From DATFYI01 sp035315125 (GTDB lineage: Bacteria > Chloroflexota > Anaerolineae > Anaerolineales > Anaerolineaceae): a stretch of DNA of 10,680 bases. Shown here piece after piece: positions 5,645 through 10,680 of this stretch. The notes under the pieces were generated by a model. The model was not told the origin of the DNA, searched no databases, and worked only from the letters and a program-made list of their open reading frames with translations. Numbering within the stretch: position 1 is the first letter of the stretch; the number at the start of each line of letters is the position of its first letter. Made by a program: the position numbers and the translations under genes. The stretch spans positions 1-10,680 of the forward strand of contig DATFYI010000031.1 in NCBI GenBank assembly GCA_035315125.1. Direction: 5' to 3'.

Positions 5645-6331
5645 TTACTCGTATTTTGGAACTTGTGCATAATTAACTGCTATTTCAGTTGCTAATGCAC
5701 CAATTAATTGCAAAAAGGCGGAGTGCCATTTTGTTAATTCTGGGATGTCAAATACTCTTTTGTCGCCTGGCTTGAAACGATTCGTTTTTGTTTTCTTCAA
5801 GTATGTTTCATCGACTTCCCATTCATTGTGCATACCGAGATTCCTAACCAAGTTCATTTCTTCAATTAAATCTAAAGTATCGTCATCAACTGGGAGAGAA
5901 ATTCCCGTTTCTTTTTTTACTATCTCGATCTGTTTTGTAAACGACATTAAATTTAACTTCAATAAATTCTTGTCCGTTTGCTTATCTGGAGAAAATGATT
6001 TTTCCGCGAAATCTATAAACTTTCCAAGGTTTGAAATAAACCAATCCCAATGGCTAATCATCGAATAAACTGCATGTTGGTGAATGGGATTTTGAAATTC
6101 TTTCCAATAATCTTTAAAACACGCCCAACTGATTTCATAGGTTTCTTCACTCCATCCTGCACTATTAATCAAATAACTCATGATTGTTCTCTCGGCATTT
6201 GGAACGGTTACGACGTATTGCCATGTTGCTGCGTCCACAAATATATCGTAAAACAGAGAACCTTGAATCAATTTTTGCGCCCGTAATGCAATTTTCAAAG
6301 GGTACAAGTGCTTTTGTGGATTTAAAGCCAT
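5645..6331 (-). CDS. Cassette-borne HEPN-like protein 3 (putative RNase), 228 aa
   Basis: A soluble, mostly helical protein with no signal peptide or membrane segment. I do not recognise a named family. The helix near residues 155-175 carries E-E-M-N-L-V-R163-N-L-G-M-H168-N-E, fitting the R-x4-H catalytic motif of HEPN ribonucleases with the frequent N after R. HEPN proteins are tRNA/mRNA-cleaving toxins or abortive-infection effectors in many systems, but some only bind. The ATG follows AAGAGGTGAT, a strong ribosome binding site. The R' core of the preceding attC lies about 50 bp upstream and an attC follows 19 bp after the stop, so the gene is a cassette. No MNT-type nucleotidyltransferase antitoxin is adjacent. 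HEPN assignment is by motif only. Confidence 0.7.
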   Translation of the reverse strand: MALNPQKHLYPLKIALRAQKLIQGSLFYDIFVDAATWQYVVTVPNAERTIMSYLINSAGWSEETYEISWACFKDYWKEFQNPIHQHAVYSMISHWDWFISNLGKFIDFAEKSFSPDKQTDKNLLKLNLMSFTKQIEIVKKETGISLPVDDDTLDLIEEMNLVRNLGMHNEWEVDETYLKKTKTNRFKPGDKRVFDIPELTKWHSAFLQLIGALATEIAVNYAQVPKYE

Positions 6332-6381
6332 ATCACCTCTTTTTAGCTATGAAAATTGATTACAAAATTTTGCAAATATCG

Positions 6382-6501
6382 GGTCAACGTCTAGCATTCG
6401 CGAAGCATGACGGAGGGGCGGGCGTGGACAATGCTTGGGAGTCGAGCAATGCTCGAAAATGGCGTTGTAATCCCCTCCGTCCAATGCAGGCTGTGTTACC
6501 C
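6382..6501 (-). other. attC recombination site after the NUDIX gene (120 bp)
   Basis: The ends are R'' GGGTAAC (6501-6495) and R' GTTGACC (6388-6382), each one mismatch from the RYYYAAC/GTTRRRY consensus. The two halves form a long imperfect palindrome: CGGGT-(c)-AAC at both ends, GCAT, then GACGGAGGGG in both arms. A central hairpin CGAGCA-T-TGCTCG lies at the middle. Length and layout fit large attC sites of the Vibrio VCR size class. Confidence 0.7.
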
Positions 6502-6511
6502 GATTTCGTTT

Positions 6512-7207
6512 TTAAACAAGCAAACCCCGCAATTTAGCTCGTGTGTATGCGGCGATTGTAAAACCATCTGTGATCTCAGCACTGGCTATCATCTCTTCTA
6601 ATTCAGCCATGGAGACCCAAAGAATACTTTCGATTCCCTCTTCAATTGCTGGCTTACCAATAGATTTCAACTTTGCATAGAATAGTTTTACTTTATTACC
6701 TTCCAACCCGGTGTTGCTAAGATAAATACCTAGATCAATCAACTCTCCTATCTCGCCATCCACTTCCTCATGAATTTCATTAATGGCTTGTTCTTCAGCC
6801 TTTACTCCAGGCTCGCCAAAACCTCTAGGGATTTCATAACTCCATGAACGTGTTGGATGACGGAATTGGTGCAAAAGTAGAAATTTATCGTTCATTTCGG
6901 CAAAGACAACTGCACCTTGTCCGCCCCGAAGGTCGGCCTGGTTTATGACTCTGAAATAACCTCCTTTTCGTCCTCCGGGAAACTCAACCAAATCTCGAAG
7001 AACAACAATATAAGGATCATTCAGGACAACACCAATATTGCCCCAATCTTCTGGCTTACCATCCGCTCTTAGCTCCGCTTTGTATTTATTCATCCAATCT
7101 TGAATTTCGCGCTCGCCATCAATAATCTTGATAAGCGCATTCTCATTAGAAATGAGATCCGGATGACTGCTGAGAATCTCTTCATATTCATTGATTGAAT
7201 TAATCAT
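6512..7207 (-). CDS. NUDIX hydrolase, ADP-ribose pyrophosphatase-like (231 aa)
   Basis: The C-terminal two thirds form a Nudix domain: strands from G97-Q-G-A-V-V-F through F-L-L-L-H-Q-F-R, then Y-E-I-P-R and the Nudix box at about G129-F-G-E-P-G-V-K-A-E-E-Q-A-I-N-E144-I-H-E147-E148. The metal-binding glutamates E144, E147 and E148 are kept; the usual Arg before E144 is Asn and the first-helix Glu is Val, which I remember as common in this GFGEPG subfamily, so the enzyme is probably active. The first ~85 residues are a separate N-terminal region. Nudix enzymes cleave nucleoside diphosphates linked to another group; ADP-ribose or NAD-like substrates are plausible here. The stop lies 10 bases before the attC R'' core. 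A weak GAAGG precedes the ATG. Confidence 0.85.
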   Translation of the reverse strand: MINSINEYEEILSSHPDLISNENALIKIIDGEREIQDWMNKYKAELRADGKPEDWGNIGVVLNDPYIVVLRDLVEFPGGRKGGYFRVINQADLRGGQGAVVFAEMNDKFLLLHQFRHPTRSWSYEIPRGFGEPGVKAEEQAINEIHEEVDGEIGELIDLGIYLSNTGLEGNKVKLFYAKLKSIGKPAIEEGIESILWVSMAELEEMIASAEITDGFTIAAYTRAKLRGLLV

Positions 7208-7380
7208 TTTAGTAGGCCTTCATTTGAATTGTGAATACCTCTTGATCCGTGTTTATTAATCATTAGGATTATAAATCTTTTGAAACATTTTTCGAATTCG
7301 CCCGCCTGTTGTCCATGCCTTTGCGTATGGGAAGGCGTCCTTCATAAGCATTCCAGCTATAGGACCTGCCCGAACCGCAG

Positions 7381-7520
7381 TTTTTGTAGGGTGGTGTTGA
7401 GGGCTCGAGGAATAATTTCCATGCCTCGGATTTCACCCCGCCTGAACCGTATTCGCCCTCAACCCACCATCATCTGAACCGCTGATTGCCGCAGATTTTG
7501 CTGATTTCATAGATTTTATC
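7381..7520. repeat. Palindromic interspersed repeat, copy 2 (variant tail)
   Basis: The left arm GGTGGTGTTGAGGGC (7391-7405) and right arm GCCCTCAACCCACC (7455-7468) enclose the conserved inner sequence. After the right arm the tail departs from copies 1 and 3 and becomes an imperfect short tandem series (CTGATT, CAGATT, CTGATT, AGATT at 10-11 base spacing, about 7482-7518). Confidence 0.8.
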
Positions 7521-7534
7521 TTCTGGTACGTCGA

Positions 7535-7699
7535 TTTTGGTAGGGTGGTGTTGAGGGCTCGAGGAATGATTTTCATGCATCGGAATTCACCCCGCCTGAA
7601 ACGTAATTGACCTCAACCCACCATCATCTGAACCGCTGATTGCCGCAGATGATTTTCTTACAATACCTGTGAAATCATTGCCGAAAGTTTGTGGTTCAG
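7535..7699. repeat. Palindromic interspersed repeat, copy 3
   Basis: Full-length like copy 1, including the tail GATTTTCTTACAATACCTG... to TTTGTGGTTCAG. The left arm GGTGGTGTTGAGGGC (7544-7558) pairs with CCTCAACCCACC (7611-7622); the right arm has lost two bases of pairing relative to the others. It is in the same orientation as copy 2, 15 bp after it. Confidence 0.8.
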
Positions 7700-7803
7700 T
7701 TGTTCATAATGGATATCATAACTTCAAATGCTAGGGCCTAAGAGTAGGTATTTCCAATTCAAGCGTCCGTCGGGATCGATATCGGGCGCATGTAAGGAAT
7801 ATT

Positions 7804-8661
7804 TTATTCAAGGTTTCCAAGCAAATCTTCATCTTCTACTAAGGTTGGAGATATTGCGTTTTTAGGCATGTCTTCTTCGTCAAAGTAATAAAAAGCAATA
7901 TTGAATTTTTCGGATAATCTAGCATCAATATCTGCAACAGATTTTACAAGAAAATTTCCCAATTTGTTCAAGCTAGGAAAATCTAATTGAATAATTAAAA
8001 GATCAGAATCTTGTTTTATGCATCCAAGATCTTTCCAGTTATGAAATTTCGTTACGAACTTATCTGGGATGTCATTGTAACTATGTACTATTAGATTTCT
8101 AATAGCTAATATTTGCTCCACAAACTTTTCCTCTTCTGTTGTAGTAAATAAGGGGATACTTAAGAAATCTTTATAGAACGCCTTAATTTTAGGGAAACTT
8201 GATAAATCAAATTTTCTACTTTGCTTCTGCTCTAGCTCAGTTATATTTATACACTGACCGACAATGTCCCTTATATAAATTGTGTAACGATTTACTATCA
8301 TCATAAATAATAACTCGGCAATTATTTTCTCTTGTTCTTCCCATCCAAATAATTTTCTATAATACTCCTGAAGGTGTTTTGTTGTTTGATGTGGCTCTAA
8401 TTCCTTTTCTTGATTGACAAAGTTCTCGATTGCCCATTTTTTATTAGGCTCGAAACAATGATAAACCCACCTCTCGAAAAATAAAAACCTATCAATTTGC
8501 TCAATATATTGAGCAAACGCAATACCTATCAGCGTAGCTTTTTTAGAGTATTGCCTAAAATTAAATTCCAAGAAAGGGACAGTTGTTTTATAAATATTAC
8601 GATTCTCTTTATTTTTACTCATAGCTTTTCGCATAGGTGATGTATTGTTTATAGTATTCAT
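7804..8661 (-). CDS. Cassette-borne HEPN-like protein 2 (putative RNase), 285 aa
   Basis: An AT-rich gene for a Lys/Phe/Tyr-rich, largely helical soluble protein. I do not recognise a named family. Residues 182-195 read E-Q-I-L-A-I-R188-N-L-I-V-H193-S-Y, matching the HEPN R-x4-H motif, in a helix followed by the usual short acidic loop. The open frame runs upstream to a TTG at 8724, but those 21 codons overlap the attC of the previous cassette and are attC DNA read as protein. I therefore place the start at the ATG at 8661, preceded by GAGGAAG (very close spacing) and 13 bases after the attC R' core. No attC is visible after its stop. HEPN function is inferred from the motif only. Confidence 0.7.
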   Translation of the reverse strand: MNTINNTSPMRKAMSKNKENRNIYKTTVPFLEFNFRQYSKKATLIGIAFAQYIEQIDRFLFFERWVYHCFEPNKKWAIENFVNQEKELEPHQTTKHLQEYYRKLFGWEEQEKIIAELLFMMIVNRYTIYIRDIVGQCINITELEQKQSRKFDLSSFPKIKAFYKDFLSIPLFTTTEEEKFVEQILAIRNLIVHSYNDIPDKFVTKFHNWKDLGCIKQDSDLLIIQLDFPSLNKLGNFLVKSVADIDARLSEKFNIAFYYFDEEDMPKNAISPTLVEDEDLLGNLE

Positions 8662-8674
8662 CTTCCTCGAATGC

Positions 8675-8800
8675 GCCCAACGCTTTGCGTTATTTATGCT
8701 GGAACGGGCGAAGAAGTTGTCCAACTAGAAAAAGGTTAGGTATAGAAATTGCCCGAAAATGGCGGCGAATACCCGCCGTCCAGTGCACGCTTTGTTAGCC
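8675..8800 (-). other. attC recombination site after HEPN gene 1 (126 bp)
   Basis: R'' is GGCTAAC (8800-8794) and R' is GTTGGGC (8681-8675, a perfect GTTRRRY). The arms pair imperfectly: AAC-AAAGCGTGCACTGGA-CGGCGGG on one side and CGCAAAGCGTT with GCTGGAACGGGCG on the other. The stop codon of HEPN gene 1 (TAA, 8797-8795) lies inside R'', a common arrangement in integron cassettes. The inner sequence GGACGGCGGG...GCCATTTTC is shared with the other two long sites. Confidence 0.75.
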
Positions 8801-9454
8801 GCCCTCGATAAATCTAGAAATCCATTTAATCATGTCCCTAACATCGTCTGCCTTGAATTGTTCCCAATTTCCGTGTGCGGCTGAATTACGAATTTCAGCC
8901 CAAGTCGTGATTTGTTTTTGAGTTAACTTGCTGTAATATTCGATTTTTGCTAACTGTGCATTCATATAATCTAACTTGGGATTATCAGGCAACGCAATTT
9001 GCTTTTCTTGGCAGATATTTCTGATATGGTCTTCCAAAACACAGCCTGCTAAAACTGCTGCTGGTCCGATGTAGCCAGATTCTAACAATTCTTGTGATTG
9101 GTCTAGAAAAGAGCCCATGATTTCAGCACCAACCAACTTTCTAATACTTACCAAATAACCACCTTGATAATCTTCTTTTGATGCTGTTAAGATACCTATA
9201 CCCTTTTGTACAGGCGTGTATGTAATTCCTTTATCGAATAATGCCGAAAATTCATTAAAATGGACGCTCTTTTCTCCAATAACTTGTAACAAGTAATTTT
9301 TTGCGCTTACCATCCAATGATTTGCCAATTCGGGGTCAACGGGGGTATCAAACCCAATGAAATTTGAGGGAAGTTCTCTTTGGGTTGAGAGCACTTTCCT
9401 GCCCATTTCGATAAGTTCATCAAATCGCATTATCACGTCTTTGTTTACAGGCAT
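8795..9454 (-). CDS. Cassette-borne HEPN-like protein 1 (putative RNase), 219 aa
   Basis: The clearest HEPN candidate of the three. The C-terminal half has G130-P-A-A-V-L-A-G-C-V-L-E-D-H-I-R, a typical first HEPN helix, and then W185-A-E-I-R189-N-S-A-A-H194-G-N-W-E-Q-F with the R-N-x3-H motif and the following helix D-D-V-R-D-M-I-K-W-I. Proteins with this 'EIRNxAAHG' pattern are widespread in defence and toxin loci, and many act as RNases. The N-terminal ~120 residues are an unrecognised helical region. There is no membrane segment. The start could be Met1 or Met9; neither has a strong ribosome binding site. The TAA stop lies in the R'' core of the attC. No antitoxin partner is visible next to it. 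Confidence 0.78.
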   Translation of the reverse strand: MPVNKDVIMRFDELIEMGRKVLSTQRELPSNFIGFDTPVDPELANHWMVSAKNYLLQVIGEKSVHFNEFSALFDKGITYTPVQKGIGILTASKEDYQGGYLVSIRKLVGAEIMGSFLDQSQELLESGYIGPAAVLAGCVLEDHIRNICQEKQIALPDNPKLDYMNAQLAKIEYYSKLTQKQITTWAEIRNSAAHGNWEQFKADDVRDMIKWISRFIEGG

Positions 9455-9476
9455 TGATACTCTACTTTCTTCAGGC

Positions 9477-9537
9477 TACTAACAGATTGGCGCACAGGTG
9501 CAAGCGGAGTGAGCGTCCGGTTGAGCCGGTGGTAGGC
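9477..9537 (-). other. Degenerate short attC-like site between the helicase and HEPN gene 1
   Basis: On the minus strand R''-like GCCTACC (9537-9531, one mismatch) is followed by GGCTCAACCGGACGC, later TGCGCCA and R'-like GTTAGTA (9483-9477, two mismatches). GGCTCA can pair partly with the reverse complement of TGCGCC, as L'' and L' do. The 61-bp length fits small attC sites. It differs from the three long sites, and a chance palindrome is possible. Confidence 0.4.
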
Positions 9538-9575
9538 GCTCTTTTCATATTGCATAAACTCTATCACGAATCGTA

Positions 9576-10679
9576 TTATAAGTTTTGGTAAGATCGTACT
9601 ATCGAATTAACCTCAATAGTATTCAATCCGTCGGTTCGCCGTGTGAAGGTGCCGGACAAATGGGGCGTAAACCTAGAAGGAGTCTGTCGTGTAAATTTGC
9701 CATAGTCTATTCGTGTTTCGGCATATGAGAGTATACAAGCTGCACGAGCGCGCGTAATTGATACATATAGCATCCTTGCCGCTTCTAGTACTAACCCCGG
9801 AAAGAGACGCCTTCGCTCACCTGGTAATATTTCCTCCATTACCCCTGGAATAAATACAATGCTTGCATTAAGGCCTTTTGCGCCATGCATCGTCATTATA
9901 CGTAATTTGGGAGGAAGTAACCCATTTCCTGGTAGTGGCATATTTAAACGAACATAAACCGTTTCCAATAGCGCTGCTTGCTGTTCATCTGTATCTGCCC
10001 ATAAATAATTACGTAATTCCTCAATTGTCATATCTGGCGGAAGCGAACCTATAATATTTGCCCATCCTTGGGCAATTTGCTGGCCGTAAATGTTGTTTAT
10101 AAGATTGAATAATTTTTTCAATCGATTTTGTATGGTTTCGTTTGGTTGCCAACTTATAATTTCAGCACATACAACACGTGCGTGATTCAACGCTGATAAT
10201 TGGGTGCCTCTGAAAACCCCTGTGGGTAAGGGTTGATAAAATAAATTTCTAAAGTTTAGATTGTTTGCAATGGCAGCACCAGCGATGTTGTTGCAAATGC
10301 CTGCTCCAGTTTGAGGACGTAAGCCAAGAATCAATCGGTGAGCAAAATAATCATTCGGTTCACATATCACTCGAAGCACCGCCAAAATGAATCTTCCAGG
10401 TTTGGTCTTAATAAAACAATCTATCCGAGGAGATTCGTATACGACCCCTACTGTATCCAATTCTTGAGTGAGGGTAGGCAATTGGGCACGAGTGTTACTA
10501 AGCAAGATCATTATTTCACGAGGTGGTATTCCGGCAGCTATCAAGTCTCGACAAGAATTTGCAATCGATCTAGCTTCTTGAACAGCACTTGGAAACAGCC
10601 AATGATGCACTATCCCTGACTCTGGCGGATTGGTCGAAGCATATACTGATACAAGATTCTTGGGAATGCGATTCGGTTC
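9576..10679 (-). CDS. UvrD/Rep-type superfamily 1 helicase, C-terminal part (runs off the right edge)
   Basis: The visible 367 codons are the C-terminal half; the frame stays open to the window edge, so the GTG at 10610 should not be taken as the start. The region E-I-M-I-L-L-S-N-T-R resembles motif IV, F-I-L-A-V-L-R-V-I-C-E-P-N-D is the usual 2B-entry segment, I-M-T-M-H-G-A-K-G-L is motif V, and M-L-Y-V-S-I-T-R-A-R-A is motif VI with the arginine finger. Such proteins use ATP to move along DNA in repair or in anti-phage systems. The Walker A region is outside the window. The stop lies 38 bp before an attC-like site, so the gene may itself be the last part of a large cassette or the chromosomal flank. 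No partner nuclease is visible. Confidence 0.85.
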   Translation of the reverse strand, partial: EPNRIPKNLVSVYASTNPPESGIVHHWLFPSAVQEARSIANSCRDLIAAGIPPREIMILLSNTRAQLPTLTQELDTVGVVYESPRIDCFIKTKPGRFILAVLRVICEPNDYFAHRLILGLRPQTGAGICNNIAGAAIANNLNFRNLFYQPLPTGVFRGTQLSALNHARVVCAEIISWQPNETIQNRLKKLFNLINNIYGQQIAQGWANIIGSLPPDMTIEELRNYLWADTDEQQAALLETVYVRLNMPLPGNGLLPPKLRIMTMHGAKGLNASIVFIPGVMEEILPGERRRLFPGLVLEAARMLYVSITRARAACILSYAETRIDYGKFTRQTPSRFTPHLSGTFTRRTDGLNTIEVNSIVRSYQNL

Positions 10680-10680
10680 A

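Larger units (their letters stand above)
7208..7803. other. Gene-free block interrupting the cassette array
   Basis: Nearly 600 bp lie between the NUDIX start and the stop of HEPN gene 2. The block holds two copies of the palindromic repeat. Where an attC for HEPN gene 2 would be expected (just below 7804) there is only a GCGTCCG...CGGGCGC hairpin (7763-7789). No R''/R' pair is visible, so either the attC was destroyed or HEPN gene 2 and the NUDIX gene belong to one cassette. Confidence 0.6.
5512..9537 (-). mobile_element. Candidate integron gene-cassette array without a visible integrase (CALIN-like)
   Basis: Four minus-strand genes are interleaved with two near-complete attC sites (8675-8800, 6382-6501), one truncated attC (5512-5626) and one degenerate short attC-like site (9477-9537). 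All sites share the orientation of the genes. The longer three have a common core: GGACGG-(C/A)GGG near the gene end, then GCCATTTTC or a close variant. Genes end in or just before R'' and begin shortly after R'. The stretch 7208-7803 lacks an attC and holds palindromic repeats instead. No tyrosine recombinase is in the window; it would be expected toward higher coordinates if present. Confidence 0.65.

Noticed and set aside
6512..7207. NUDIX gene as inactive because the Nudix box deviates from consensus
   Set aside because: The three metal-binding glutamates remain and the deviating positions are, as far as I recall, usual for the GFGEPG subfamily.
7381..7699. Repeat pair as a CRISPR array
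   Set aside because: Only two long copies with palindromic arms, no short regular repeats or unique spacers, and no cas genes.
8795..9454. HEPN gene as part of a HEPN-MNT toxin-antitoxin pair
   Set aside because: No small nucleotidyltransferase gene with a GSxxxG...DxD motif lies next to any of the three HEPN-like genes.
9576..10679. Helicase as GajB of a Gabija system
   Set aside because: No OLD-family nuclease (GajA) is visible, and only the C-terminal half of a very common helicase family is present.

Overview
The window looks like a chromosomal, accessory-rich stretch of a bacterium with canonical Shine-Dalgarno sites. Chloroflexota (Anaerolineae-like) is my best guess. It rests on the overall style of the sequence: GGTGG-GTTGAGGG palindromic repeats, 'ccgctgatt-gccgcagatt' type repeats, and GGACGG-GGG-type attC sites. 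No marker gene in the window fixes the taxonomy, so this is inference.

Left part (1-5115), higher GC and mostly ordinary genes. A minus-strand pair of membrane-anchored DUF1214 and DUF1254 proteins overlaps by one base (TGATG); the DUF1254 gene runs off the left edge. Then comes about 870 bp of decayed DNA holding one copy of a ~164-bp palindromic repeat, a frameshifted transposase tail and short coding remnants. Next are a promoter-equipped 89-aa orphan protein on the plus strand, and on the minus strand a 3-hydroxyacyl-CoA-dehydrogenase-like enzyme, a short Hsp20 chaperone and an Lrp/AsnC regulator with a palindrome inside its probable promoter.

Right part (about 5400-10680), AT-richer, all genes on the minus strand. 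Reading in the gene direction: the end of a UvrD-like helicase, a short attC-like site, HEPN gene 1, a 126-bp attC, HEPN gene 2, a block with two palindromic repeat copies, a NUDIX hydrolase gene, a 120-bp attC, HEPN gene 3, and a truncated attC fused to a remnant of a type IIG restriction-methylase tail. One gene per attC, stop codons in or just before the attC R'' core, starts just after the R' core, and uniform orientation together suggest an integron cassette array without a visible integrase (a CALIN-like cluster). The integrase, if present, would lie upstream of the helicase beyond the right edge.

The main discovery candidate is that three mutually dissimilar cassette proteins all carry an R-N-x3-H motif, the RNase signature of HEPN domains, and sit beside a helicase end and a NUDIX enzyme. 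This suggests a store of stress or anti-phage effectors carried as gene cassettes. A second set of scars (a restriction-methylase tail plus an attC-arm-like sequence) at 3459-3690 repeats the layout of the array's left end, as if a cassette array once extended or inserted there too.
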